From: an uncultured Pseudomonadota bacterium
GTDB taxonomy: Bacteria > Pseudomonadota > Gammaproteobacteria > Steroidobacterales > Steroidobacteraceae
Length of the DNA stretch: 64,000 nucleotides
Assembly (NCBI GenBank): GCA_946479515.1
Contig: CAMLGF010000015.1
Coordinates: forward strand, 1 to 64,000
Direction of reading: 5' to 3'
The notes under the pieces were generated by a model. It saw only the letters and a program-made list of their open reading frames with translations. It ran no database searches and was not told the origin of the DNA. Positions 30,158 to 42,873 of this stretch are shown here, one piece after another. How positions within the stretch are numbered: position 1 is the first letter of the stretch; every line of letters starts with the position of its first letter. The position numbers were made by a program, and so were the translations under genes.

Positions 30158-30898
30158 TCAGAGACTGCCCAGCCGGGTGGGACGCCGCCAGCCGATGAGC
30201 GCGATGAACTCGTCGAACACCTGCTGGCTGAGCGTGAGAGCCTGCGGCGCATGCGCGTGCGTGTCGCGCAGCAGGTGCTCGAGATGATGCGCCGGGCCGG
30301 CGGCTTCCGCTTCCGCGCGATACTCGGGCACCTGCAGCCAGCGCTGGATGAGCGCGAGGTCGGCCTCGAGATGAAATTGCAGGCCGTAGGCGCGGTCGCC
30401 GTGGCGAAACGCCTGGTTGGGGCAGGTGGGCGTGCTCGCCAGGTGCACGGCGCCCGGCGGCAGATCGAAAGTGTAAGCATGCCACTGGAACACGTGATGC
30501 TCGCCCAGGTGCCGGCACAGCGGGTCGCCGGCGGCGGCCGCGGTGGCGTGCAGCCGGTACCAGCCGATCTCGCGCACGTGATTGGGCTGCACGTTCGCGC
30601 CCAGCGCCGCGGCGAGTAGTTGGGCGCCGAGGCAGATGCCCAGGATGGGAATGCCGCGCGCCAGCGCCTCGCGAATCGCCGCGATCTCGGTGGCCAGATG
30701 CGGATGGCGATGTTGCTGGTCCACGTTCATCGGTCCGCCGAGCACCACCAGCCCGTTGTAGCGGCTGACGTCGGGCTGCAGATCGGGCTGGCGAGAAAAG
30801 TTGAGGTAGCGGATGCGAAAGCCGGCCCGCCGGAGCATCGGGTCCAGCACGCCCAGGGGTTCGCGGGCCGAATGCTGGAACACGAGGAGCTTGCGCAT
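30158..30898 (-). CDS. Class I glutamine amidotransferase-like protein
   Basis: A 246-residue protein with the class I GATase triad: Cys89 in GICLGAQ, His176 and Glu178 in LQFHLEAD, and the VVLGGPMNV oxyanion-side loop. It resembles the free-standing GuaA-type amidotransferase proteins rather than a domain of a synthetase. The target is unknown (often glutamine or gamma-glutamyl amines). It converges with the MFS gene. Confidence 0.85.
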   Translation of the reverse strand: MRKLLVFQHSAREPLGVLDPMLRRAGFRIRYLNFSRQPDLQPDVSRYNGLVVLGGPMNVDQQHRHPHLATEIAAIREALARGIPILGICLGAQLLAAALGANVQPNHVREIGWYRLHATAAAAGDPLCRHLGEHHVFQWHAYTFDLPPGAVHLASTPTCPNQAFRHGDRAYGLQFHLEADLALIQRWLQVPEYRAEAEAAGPAHHLEHLLRDTHAHAPQALTLSQQVFDEFIALIGWRRPTRLGSL

Positions 30899-31016
30899 AT
30901 GCCGCGTGGATTATAACCGCGCCGGAATTTCCCGCATTCGGGACATGCGCGGCGCCGGCATTCTCATTCCGCCGCGAAGCGTATAACGTGCGTGACAACC
31001 TTCGCGGAGACACACC

Positions 31017-31505
31017 ATGAGCGCCACGGCCGGAAGCCTGCCACTGTCTAACCACTCACCCGGAAGACTCGTGCTGCTGGGCGGTTTCATCGCCGGCCTC
31101 GATGACTTCATCTACCCCACGGTGAAGACCGTGATGGCGGGCAAGCCGTGGACGCAGCCCTGGCAGGGCGTGGCCAGCGGGCTGCTCGGCGGCAAGGCGT
31201 TCCAGGGCGGCATGGAAATGGTGGCGCTCGGCGCCGGCCTGCACTGGTTCATCAACATCGCGGCGGCGTTCATCTTCTACTGGGTGATCGGCCGGCTGAA
31301 GTTCGTGCCACGGCAGTGGTTCCTGCTCGCCTGCCTGCACGGCCTCGCCGTGCTGCTCACCATGAACTACGTCATCCTGCCCCTGTCGGCCATCGGCCGC
31401 GGCATCTATCCACTCGAGCAGATGCACGTGCACGCGTTCTGGCACATCGTGCTGGTGGGCCTGCCGGTCGGGTTGTTCGTCGCGCGGGCGTTGAGAAAAA
31501 CTTGA
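31017..31505 (+). CDS. Small integral membrane protein, unknown function
   Basis: A 162-residue protein with about four hydrophobic segments (LVLLGGFIAGLDDFIYP, WFINIAAAFIFYWVIG, WFLLACLHGLAVLLTMNYVIL, FWHIVLVGLPVGLFVARAL). It is preceded by an SD-like GGAG 8-9 nt before the ATG. No family name can be given. It lies 86 bp before a GST gene on the same strand. Confidence 0.65.
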   Translation: MSATAGSLPLSNHSPGRLVLLGGFIAGLDDFIYPTVKTVMAGKPWTQPWQGVASGLLGGKAFQGGMEMVALGAGLHWFINIAAAFIFYWVIGRLKFVPRQWFLLACLHGLAVLLTMNYVILPLSAIGRGIYPLEQMHVHAFWHIVLVGLPVGLFVARALRKT

Positions 31506-31591
31506 CGCGGTGAAAGCGGATCTCGCGATCTGCGCCCGGGGTCGTCGTACACTGCGCCGGCGCACATCCGTGCGCGCCAGGAACACACACG

Positions 31592-32242
31592 ATGTACAGA
31601 CTCCACGGCTTTGCCCAGTCGGGCAATGCATACAAGGTCGCGCTCCTGCTGCAGGCATTGCAGCAGCCCTGGGAGCCGGTGCCGCTGACGTTCGGCAAAT
31701 TCATCGAGGGCATCCAGAGATCCGAGGCCTGGCGCCAGGAAGTGAACGCCATGGGCGAGCTGCCGGTGCTCGAGGCCGATGGCAGGAAGCTGACGCAATC
31801 GGCCGCCATCCTGCTGTACCTCGCCAAGAAGCATGCGGCGTACCAGGGCGAGGATGACGACGAACAGCAGGAAGTCATGCGCTGGCTGTTCTTCGACAAT
31901 CACAAGTTCACCAGCTACTTCGCGACGCTGCGCTTCCTCAAGTCGTTCTCGCCCGCCGAGCCTCATCCGGAAGTGATGAAGTTCCTGCGCGGGCGCGTCG
32001 ACAACGCCTATGGCGTCGTCGAGAAGCACCTGGCTGCCCGCGAGTACATCGTGGGCCGGCGTCCGACCATCGCCGACCTGTCGCTGTGCGGTTACGTCTA
32101 TTTTCCAGCCGAGGAAAGCGGCTATGACATCGGCCGGCAGTTTCCGGCGATCGCCGCCTGGCGCGAGCGCCTGAAGAGCCTGCCGGGCTGGAAGGGGCCC
32201 TACGACCTGCTGCCCGGCGAGCGGCTGGCGCCGAAGTGGTAG
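31592..32242 (+). CDS. Glutathione S-transferase family protein
   Basis: A 216-residue soluble GST. The N-terminal thioredoxin-like domain (1-80) contains the S/G-site NAYKVALLLQ and the glutathione-binding ELPVLEADGRKLTQSAAILLYLA; the C-terminal helical domain contains VGRRPTIADLSLCGYVYF, the GST N-cap region. The substrate is unknown. Confidence 0.9.
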   Translation: MYRLHGFAQSGNAYKVALLLQALQQPWEPVPLTFGKFIEGIQRSEAWRQEVNAMGELPVLEADGRKLTQSAAILLYLAKKHAAYQGEDDDEQQEVMRWLFFDNHKFTSYFATLRFLKSFSPAEPHPEVMKFLRGRVDNAYGVVEKHLAAREYIVGRRPTIADLSLCGYVYFPAEESGYDIGRQFPAIAAWRERLKSLPGWKGPYDLLPGERLAPKW

Positions 32243-32252
32243 CGAGCGGGCG

Positions 32253-32654
32253 TCAGTGGCGCGTGCGTGTGCTCAGCGCCGGTGTCTCGGTGTGCGCCAC
32301 GCACAGCCAGCGCTCGCCGTGCCGGATCCACGTGGAAGTGTCGTTCACTTCCTGAACCGTGCCGCGTTCCTTGCCGCGCGGCGCCACGGTCTGTTTGACG
32401 TGGTAGGTGAGGATGGCGGTATCGTCGTTGGGAAACAGCACGTTCACGTCGCTGATCTCGAAATCCGTGAGCACATTCGGCCCCTGGTTGGCCATCCTGC
32501 GATACGTGTCGTGGTCGAACTGGATGGCGCCCTGCGAGCTCACCATGAGCGCCCGGTCGTCGAGCAGTTCGACCGCGGCCTCGGTGTCGCCGTCCACCAG
32601 GGACTGCCAGAACTTCATCTCGAGATCGATCAGGGTGTCGCGGGGTGATGGCAT
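32253..32654 (-). CDS. SnoaL/DUF4440-type NTF2-like protein
   Basis: A 133-residue cytoplasmic NTF2-like domain: LIDLEMKFWQSLVDGDTEAAVELLDDRALMV, YRRMANQGPN, and the closing strands YHVKQTVAPRGKERGTVQEVNDTSTWIRHGERWLCVAHTETP. It probably binds a small ligand; no catalytic residues are assigned. It converges with the GST gene (10-bp gap). Confidence 0.8.
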   Translation of the reverse strand: MPSPRDTLIDLEMKFWQSLVDGDTEAAVELLDDRALMVSSQGAIQFDHDTYRRMANQGPNVLTDFEISDVNVLFPNDDTAILTYHVKQTVAPRGKERGTVQEVNDTSTWIRHGERWLCVAHTETPALSTRTRH

Positions 32655-32806
32655 GGGTTCTCCTGTCAGCCATGGATTTTCGCTGAGCCAGTGTTTTCAC
32701 CGCCGCCCGGGCGGGGGATCAGCGTGCGGCGGCGATGCGGGTAGGAGCCGACGCGTAGGATGATGCCGACAGGATCGTCAGTCGGCTGTCGCTACACTGC
32801 GGCGGA

Positions 32807-35029
32807 ATGAGCTGGCCGCGTTATCCCGTACTGAGTCCCCTGCAGCGCCGTGTGTTCCTGGTGGCGGTCGCAGGCCTCGTGCCGCTGGCAGTGCTGACCT
32901 TCGCCTTGCTGGTCAGCAGCGCTCACGCGCAGCGCGATCGCCTGCTGCGCGCGCACGACGACACCATGACCGCGCTGCTGAGCGCCATCGACTCCGAGCT
33001 CAGCAGCACCTTCGCTTCGCTCGACGTGCTGGCGTCGAGCCCGCGGCTGGCGCGCGGCGATTTCGCGGCGCTCAAGGAAGAAGCGCTGGAGCTCATGCAG
33101 CGCCGCCCGTCGTGGCAGAACGTGGTGGTCTGGAACGCGCGCGGTCAGGTCATGAATGCGCGGTTCTCCGGCGCTGTGGCACCGACGCCCACCGCAAGGC
33201 CGGAGGCGGAGCCCGAGGCCGAAGAAGTCATGCGCACTCACCGGCACCTGGTGGGCGCCATGGCAGTGACCCCGGTGCATCGCGAGCACGCCGTCTCGGT
33301 GCACATTCCCTATGTGCGCGGTGGCAAAGTGCGCTACGTGCTGAGCGCGCGCCTGCGGCCGGACGCCATTCTCGACCTGCTCACGCCGCAGAGCATCGAG
33401 CAGCCCGGCGTCATCGCCGTGTTCGACCGCAATCTCAACACCGTGGCGCGCACGCTGTACCACGCGATCACCGTGGGCAAGCCGGCGTCGCCCACGCTGC
33501 TCGCGCAGATGCGTTCCGGGGTCAGTGAGGGCATCACCGTCACCAACACCCGCGAGGGCGTGGCGGTGTACACCATCTTCCGCAAGTCGGCCGTGTCCGG
33601 TTGGTGGACCGCGATGGGAATTCCGCGCACCAGCATCGATGGCCCGGTGGTGCGCTCCTATTACATGTTGGGCGGGTCGTTGTTGCTGTCGGTGCTGCTC
33701 GGGCTGGGCACGGCGCTGCTCGTCGGCGGCACCATCGTGCGTCCGATGCGCGAGCTCGAGGAGCAAGCCCTGTTGCTGGGCAGCGGCCAGTCGCCACGCC
33801 TGCCGAGAACCCGCCTGCCGGAAGTGCGTCGCGTGGCCGTCGCGCTCGGCGCCGCGCACGATGCGCGCGAAACCGCCTTCAGCCGAGAACGCGAGGCGCG
33901 CCTCGCGGCAGAGCAGGCCAGCCGTGCCAAGGACGAGTTCCTGGCCATGCTGGGCCACGAGCTGCGCAATCCACTGTCGGCCATCACCAATGCGGCGCAG
34001 ATCATCGGCCGCAAGCGCGCCGCGCTCGACGAGGCGGGCGGCGCCGCGGTGACCATCATCGATCGCCAGGCGCGGCATCTCGCGCGTCTCACCGACGATC
34101 TGCTCGACGCCGGGCGCGTGATACTCGGCAAGATATCCCTGTCGCGCGGTCCCCTGGACCTCGCCGCGTCCGTGCGCGGCAGCATCGATGGCCTGCGCGG
34201 CACCGGCCGATTCGCGGGCCATCGCGTGGAGGTCGACCTGGCGCCGGTCTGGGTGCATGCCGACGCCACGCGCGTGGACCAGATCGTCTCGAACCTGGTG
34301 ACCAATGCGCTCAAGTACACGCCGCCGGGCGGTTCAGTGCGCATCGCCACGCGCCATGAAGCGCCCTGGGCGGTGCTCACGGTCAGCGACACCGGCATCG
34401 GGCTCGAGCCCGAGCTGCTGCCGCGGGTGTTCGATCTGTTCGTCCAGGGCGAGCGTGCGCTGGACCGATCGCAGGGTGGCCTCGGCATCGGCCTCACGCT
34501 CGTGCGTCGGCTCACCGAGCTGCATGGCGGCAGGGCCGACGTGAGCAGCGAGGGCAGCGGCAAGGGCTGCACGTTCACCGTGCGGCTGCCGGCCATCGCT
34601 GCGCCCGCGCAGGCGCTGGCGCCGCCGGCGGACGAGGACTCGCGTCCGCGCCACCACGTCGCGCTTGTCGAGGACAACGAAGACGCGCGCATGAGCCTGC
34701 GCATGCTGCTCGAGCTCGAGGGCCACCGCGTCTCCGAGGCCCGCGATGGCATCAGCGGCGTCGAACTGGTGAGCAACACACCGGGCATCGAGATCGCGTT
34801 CGTCGACATCGGCCTGCCCGGCATGAGCGGTTACGCCGCCGCCCAGGGCATTCGCGCCGCGCGCGGGCGCAGCATCCGGCTGGTGGCCATGTCGGGTTAC
34901 GGCGCGGACCAGGACGTGGAACGCGGCGAGCGCGCGGGCTTCGATGCCTACATCGTCAAGCCGGCGACCATCGACCGCCTCAAGCAGGAGCTGGACCTGC
35001 TCGGCCGCCGCCCGGCCACACGGCACTAG
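32807..35029 (+). CDS. Membrane hybrid sensor histidine kinase
   Basis: A 740-residue protein. TM1 (about 18-38), periplasmic Cache-like sensor (about 40-280), TM2 (about 287-310), linker with coiled coil, then HisKA with phospho-acceptor His384 (LGHELRNPLSAI). The HATPase boxes are VTNALKYTPPG (N), DTGIGL (G1) and GGLGIGLTLV (G2). A C-terminal receiver carries Asp667 (VDIGLPG) and K in VKPAT. The phosphorelay therefore ends on its own receiver; no HPt or separate regulator is adjacent. The signal is unknown. Confidence 0.9.
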   Translation: MSWPRYPVLSPLQRRVFLVAVAGLVPLAVLTFALLVSSAHAQRDRLLRAHDDTMTALLSAIDSELSSTFASLDVLASSPRLARGDFAALKEEALELMQRRPSWQNVVVWNARGQVMNARFSGAVAPTPTARPEAEPEAEEVMRTHRHLVGAMAVTPVHREHAVSVHIPYVRGGKVRYVLSARLRPDAILDLLTPQSIEQPGVIAVFDRNLNTVARTLYHAITVGKPASPTLLAQMRSGVSEGITVTNTREGVAVYTIFRKSAVSGWWTAMGIPRTSIDGPVVRSYYMLGGSLLLSVLLGLGTALLVGGTIVRPMRELEEQALLLGSGQSPRLPRTRLPEVRRVAVALGAAHDARETAFSREREARLAAEQASRAKDEFLAMLGHELRNPLSAITNAAQIIGRKRAALDEAGGAAVTIIDRQARHLARLTDDLLDAGRVILGKISLSRGPLDLAASVRGSIDGLRGTGRFAGHRVEVDLAPVWVHADATRVDQIVSNLVTNALKYTPPGGSVRIATRHEAPWAVLTVSDTGIGLEPELLPRVFDLFVQGERALDRSQGGLGIGLTLVRRLTELHGGRADVSSEGSGKGCTFTVRLPAIAAPAQALAPPADEDSRPRHHVALVEDNEDARMSLRMLLELEGHRVSEARDGISGVELVSNTPGIEIAFVDIGLPGMSGYAAAQGIRAARGRSIRLVAMSGYGADQDVERGERAGFDAYIVKPATIDRLKQELDLLGRRPATRH

Positions 35030-35035
35030 TTGGGT

Positions 35036-36297
35036 TCAGCGGCCGCGATCGCCCGTGCGCGCGGTGAGCAGCGCCAGCACCGTGAGGATCAGTGCGGCCG
35101 CGGCATACAGCACGATGAGCCCGGTCTGTTTCGTGGTGGCATACAGCTTCGTGAACACCAGCGGCGCGATGCCGCCCGCGAACACGCCCGCGAAGGTGTA
35201 GGCGATCGATGAGCCGGCGAAACGCACCCGCGCCGGGAACTGTTCGGCGATGAATGCCGCCTGCGGGCCATACATGAAGGCATGCACGGCCATGCCGCCG
35301 GCGAACGCCGCGATGACCAGCGGCGCCGATTTCGAGTCCAGCATCGGAAACAGCTGCCACAGCCAGATCGCGGCCGCGGCGGCGCCCAGCCCGTACACGA
35401 CGCGCCGGCCATAGCGGTCGGAGAGCGCGCCGGCCACCAGGATGAGCGCCACGTTCAGTGCCGCGCCGATCGCCAGCGCGCTGGTGGCCAGCGTGCGGGA
35501 CAGTCCGAGAATGCCGGTGACGTAGCTCACGCAGAACGCGCTGACCAGCGAGTACAGCACGTCGGGACCGAAGCGCGATCCGCCGGCGACCAGCAGCCCG
35601 CGGCCATGCTCGCGGAACACCTCGGCGAGCGGTGCGCGCGCCCGGTCGCTCGCGAGCGCCAGGAACTCGGGTGTTTCGCTCACGCCCAGCCGCAACCACA
35701 GGCCGAAAGCCACCAGTACGACGCTCGCGAGCAGCGGCACGCGCCAGCCCCAGCTCAGCAGTGTCTGCTCGGGCATCCACCAGGTGAGCAGCGCCAGCGT
35801 GCCCGTGGCAATTAGCACGCCGGTGGAAGGACCCATCTGCGCGAACGAGGCATTCCGGCCGCGTTGCGCGCCGGCGCCGTGCTCCGCCGTGAGCAGCACC
35901 GCCCCGGCCCATTCGCCGCCGAGGGCCACGCCCTGCACGAAGCGCAGCGTCACCAGCAGCAGCGGCGCGAGCACGCCTATCTTCTCGTACACGGGCAGCA
36001 GGCCGATCGATGTCGTGCATCCGCCCATGAGCGCCAGGGTCACGACCAGCACGTAACGGCGCCCGCGCCGATCGCCCAGGTGCCCGAAAATCAGCCCGCC
36101 GATGGGCCGTGACAGATAGCCCACCCAGTAGGTGGCGAACGCGAGGATCTGCCCCGCGAGCGGGTCGAGCGTGGGAAAGAACAGCCGGTTGAACACCAGC
36201 GCCGCGAGCAGGTTGTACACCGCGAAGTCGTAGTACTCGAGCGCGGTGCCGGCGATGCTCGCCAGCGCCAGGCGCCGCAACGGCCGAGCGGGTGCGT

Positions 36298-36301
<4 letters not shown>
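35036..36301 (-). CDS. MFS transporter, metabolite:H+ symporter (MHS) type
   Basis: A 421-residue, 12-TM protein of the MHS (ShiA/ProP-like) family: [30 protein letters not shown] at the N-terminus and [25 protein letters not shown] in the TM2-3 loop are diagnostic. It starts with GTG at 36301, overlapping the oxoprolinase stop (GTGA), so it is the last gene of the P450 operon and probably imports or exports the pathway compound. Confidence 0.87.
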
Positions 36302-39898
<3,597 letters not shown>

Positions 39899-39899
<1 letters not shown>

Positions 39900-40639
39900 T
39901 AGCGGCTGGCGCGCGTGATGCGATACACCCACTCGCCGTTCTCGAGACGCCGGTAGGCGCGAAAGTTCTTCACGCCCGACCAGTCGCGGAAGTCATTGCG
40001 CATCTGTTCAGGGAAGGTCATGACGATGGCTTCGCGGCGCACGCTGTCGAGGTCCAGAGCCTGCAGCACGTTGCGCGTGATGTCGACCACCTCGTGAACC
40101 GTGAACCCGGCATCGGCAATCATGCCGGGTGGGTCCTTGTCCTTCCACGCCAGGTCCACGTGCAGGAACCATCCGCCCGGTGCCAGCACCCGATGCGCTT
40201 CGGCGAAGAACGCCGCCGGGTCGTCGTACAGGTGCGAGGCCTCGACGTTCAGCAGCACGTCGCAGGCAGCGTCCGGCAACGGCAGCGCCTGTGCATTGCC
40301 CTGCCGGAACTCGAGGTTCGCGGCCGCGTAACGCTGCGCGGCCAGCGCGAGATTGTTCTCGCTGATGTCGATGCCCAGGTAGCTCGCCGGGCGGTAGTTG
40401 GACGCCACGTGCGCCGCACCGCCACCGCGTCCGCAGCTCACTTCCACCACGCGCTTGCCGCGCAGATCGGTGTCGCCGACCAGCTGGCGATAGAGCTGCA
40501 GGCAATATTTCTCCGGCTCCGTGCTCGCCGCCAGCTCCGGGCCGAGCGGCGCGAAGCCGTAGTTCATGAACGAGAACCCCGTGGAGATGCTGCCGGCGGC
40601 GTTGTAGAACTGGCGCGCCTGCTCGTTGCGTGAATTCAT
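39899..40639 (-). CDS. SAM-dependent methyltransferase (class I)
   Basis: A 246-residue Rossmann methyltransferase: motif [12 protein letters not shown] (65-74), [14 protein letters not shown], the acidic motif [25 protein letters not shown], and post-motif [12 protein letters not shown]. The N-terminal [19 protein letters not shown] segment resembles small-molecule C/O-methyltransferases of natural-product clusters. It overlaps the P450 gene by ATGA and the oxoprolinase by one base, so it belongs to a coupled operon. Confidence 0.87.
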
Positions 40640-42054
40640 CGGGTGGCGGCGTGGTGGGCGTGAGTGATCTTCATGCGCATGCCGTAGCGCGGGAACATCG
40701 TGGTGCCGGGTGCCGCTTCCACTTTCTGCGTGGGGTCCAGCGTGAGCACGAAACGCTGCGCGATGCGCGCCACGATCAGCTTGAGCTCGATCATCGCCTG
40801 CGCCGCGCCGATGCAGTTGCGATGGCCGGCGGCGAACGGCAGATAGGCGAAGCGATGCCGCTTCGCGACTTCCTCGGTCGCGAAGCGATCCGGGTCGAAC
40901 CGCTCCGGGTCCGGATACAGATGCGCCTGGCGGTGGATCGCATAAAGGGAGATGACCACCGTCTGCCCCTTGGGGACGAAGAACCCGCCCACGATGTTGT
41001 CTTCCGTGGCCACGCGCGAGATGGCGTGGATGGGTGAGTGCAGGCGCAGGGACTCCTCGATCACCTGCTGCGTGTATCCCAGGCGCTCGCGGATGTCCTG
41101 CGCCGTGGGCAGGCGGCCGCCGAGCCCGGCGACTTCCGCATTCAGCTTCGCGCGCACCGCGGTGTGATTGGACAGCGCCCAGTGGATCCAGCACAGCCCC
41201 GTGGCCGAGGTCTCGTGCCCGGCGAAGAACATGGTCGACAGCTGGTCGCGCAGCGACTGGTCATCGAAGAGCTGACCTTCCTCGCGGCTGGTGCGCACGA
41301 TGCGCGTGAGCACCCCACAGCCTTCGTAGTCGCTGGCGCGGTGCCGCTGCACGAAGCCCAGCAGGCATCGATCCAGCCGCGCGATCGCCGCGTCAAACAG
41401 CGCAATCTTCTTCGGGTCGGGCTTGCTGAACGCCGCGATGAGATTGCGCGGCTGCGCCGGCCAGTGGCGCTTCACGTCCGCCGCGATGTCGCAGAACTCG
41501 TCGGCGATGTCCGCGAACGGCTCGCCCAGCAGGAACCGGCCCGACAACAGCTGCGCCAGGCGATTGAAATCCGGTTCCACGTCGAAGGTCGCGCCGCGAT
41601 CGGCCAGCCCCTGCCAGCGGTCGAGGAAGCGTTCCGTGTGCTCGCCCATCCAGCCCACCTGGGCATCGAGCGTGTCCGGCTTGAAGGCCGGCTGCGTGAT
41701 CACCCGCTGGCGGCGCCACTCGGCGGCCTCGGAAAGCAGCAGACCCTGACCCACCAGCGCCTGGATGTGGCGGTAGCGGATGTTCTTCATGTATTTCGCG
41801 CGATGCGTGATCAGCAGCTCTTTGAGCATCTCCGGATCGGAGCACAGGTAGAGGAAGTTGCCGCGGATCGGGATGCGCGCCATGCCGCCGTAGCGGCGGG
41901 CCACGTCGGTGACCGCTTCCATGGGATTGCGCAGGAAGGGCCACAGGTGCCCGATGACCGGCAGCCCCCTGGGGCCGGGTGGAAGTCGCACACTGCTGGC
42001 AGCAGGCTTGGCAGCGGACGCGACCGCTTCGACCTCAGTGCTCGTCGTGCTCAT
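40636..42054 (-). CDS. Cytochrome P450
   Basis: A 472-residue P450: PPGPRGLPVIGHL near the N-terminus, I-helix oxygen-activation motif AGHETS, ExxR in EESLR, PERF-type FDPDRF and heme-ligand Cys414 in FAAGHRNCIG. The overall pattern resembles CYP102/CYP4-like fatty-acid or terpenoid hydroxylases more than camphor-type P450s. No TM anchor is evident. No ferredoxin or reductase is adjacent. It is the first gene of the P450-methyltransferase-oxoprolinase-MFS operon. Confidence 0.9.
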   Translation of the reverse strand: MSTTSTEVEAVASAAKPAASSVRLPPGPRGLPVIGHLWPFLRNPMEAVTDVARRYGGMARIPIRGNFLYLCSDPEMLKELLITHRAKYMKNIRYRHIQALVGQGLLLSEAAEWRRQRVITQPAFKPDTLDAQVGWMGEHTERFLDRWQGLADRGATFDVEPDFNRLAQLLSGRFLLGEPFADIADEFCDIAADVKRHWPAQPRNLIAAFSKPDPKKIALFDAAIARLDRCLLGFVQRHRASDYEGCGVLTRIVRTSREEGQLFDDQSLRDQLSTMFFAGHETSATGLCWIHWALSNHTAVRAKLNAEVAGLGGRLPTAQDIRERLGYTQQVIEESLRLHSPIHAISRVATEDNIVGGFFVPKGQTVVISLYAIHRQAHLYPDPERFDPDRFATEEVAKRHRFAYLPFAAGHRNCIGAAQAMIELKLIVARIAQRFVLTLDPTQKVEAAPGTTMFPRYGMRMKITHAHHAATR

Positions 42055-42203
42055 CCATACGCCCCCTCGCGCTCCCCGGCGTCAGATCGTCTTTCTTGTG
42101 TGGATCGGGCGTCGAGCGTATCGCACTTCGTTGCCGGCGAGGGGCGCAAATGGCGCACGCGAACCGCCCGGCCGGGGAGCGGCCGGCGCGGTGGCATCGA
42201 TTG

Positions 42204-42419
42204 TTAGCGGTGCTGGCTTCGTTCGCCCGGGCGCCAATGGCCGTGGGCACTGCGCGTCCCGCGGTCTTCCTCGTCGTCGTGCGCCTGGAACGCCGCACCG
42301 TCGCCCAGGGTTCCGGCGAGTATCGCGCTCAACCACAGTCGCAGGGACAGCACGCGCCGCCGGGGCCGGTTGCGCGGCAGGGGCTGGTCGCCATCGAACA
42401 AGGGATTTCCGTATCCCAT
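42204..42419 (-). CDS. Possible 71-residue small membrane protein
   Basis: ATG at 42419 is preceded by a near-consensus SD (GAGGAGG, spacing 4-5 nt). The product has one possible membrane helix (VLSLRLWLSAILAGTLGD) flanked by Arg-rich residues and a polar tail (HDDEEDRGTRSAHG). It sits in the 735-bp stretch between the P450 gene and tRNA-Arg, where I see no other gene. No family is recognised. Confidence 0.4.
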   Translation of the reverse strand: MGYGNPLFDGDQPLPRNRPRRRVLSLRLWLSAILAGTLGDGAAFQAHDDEEDRGTRSAHGHWRPGERSQHR

Positions 42420-42789
42420 GGGGCCTCCTCGCGTCGGGATCTCAGGTGCATAGATACCGCTTTCCCGCCGCTGGCACATCTCCCAAAAGTGCCAGAATTG
42501 TCCGGTGTTACGCGGATGTAATCGTCGGGCGAGTCCTTTTCCGGCAGCCGCAACGCGGTGCTGATCTAACTACCGGCGCCGCCCGGGCTGCCTGGCATGG
42601 GTCTGGTGCGCCTCTGACCGTGGAACCGGCAGGCCGCGTCCGCGGGGCAACCCCCGCGATTCCCCTCGGCTGCCGTCGCTCGCCGGGCCGGCGACGCCAG
42701 CGGGTAAGTACTTGACTGGGAAAGGTTAATCTTTGTTCGCGAGCGCGAAATGCGTTGTGATAGGATGCGCGCCCTCAAATTTGAGCCAC

Positions 42790-42866
42790 GCGCCCGTAGC
42801 TCAGCTGGATAGAGTACCTGGCTACGAACCAGGTGGTCGGGAGTTCGAATCTCTCCGGGCGCGCCA
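42790..42866 (+). tRNA. tRNA-Arg (ACG), CCA encoded
   Basis: A complete 77-nt cloverleaf. Acceptor arms GCGCCCG/CGGGCGC pair fully, discriminator G, encoded CCA at 42864-42866. D-arm GCTC..GAGT, anticodon stem CCTGG/CCAGG with loop CTACGAA (anticodon ACG at 42824-42826, read as ICG for CGU/CGC/CGA), and T-arm with TTCGAAT. A TAGGAT box at 42761 is a possible -10. Its 3' part from the anticodon loop onward is the attachment core of the island that follows. Confidence 0.97.
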
Positions 42867-42873
42867 TCTTCTC
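42822..42873 (+). repeat. attL: 52-bp direct repeat starting at the anticodon loop
   Basis: This copy is the 3' part of the functional tRNA-Arg from anticodon loop CTACGAA to CCA, plus TCTTCTC. It is identical to 58985-59036. The match starts exactly at the first loop base, and the two 6-bp arms around the 7-base loop (ACCTGG and CCAGGT) look like tyrosine-recombinase core sites flanking a 7-bp overlap. Confidence 0.9.
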
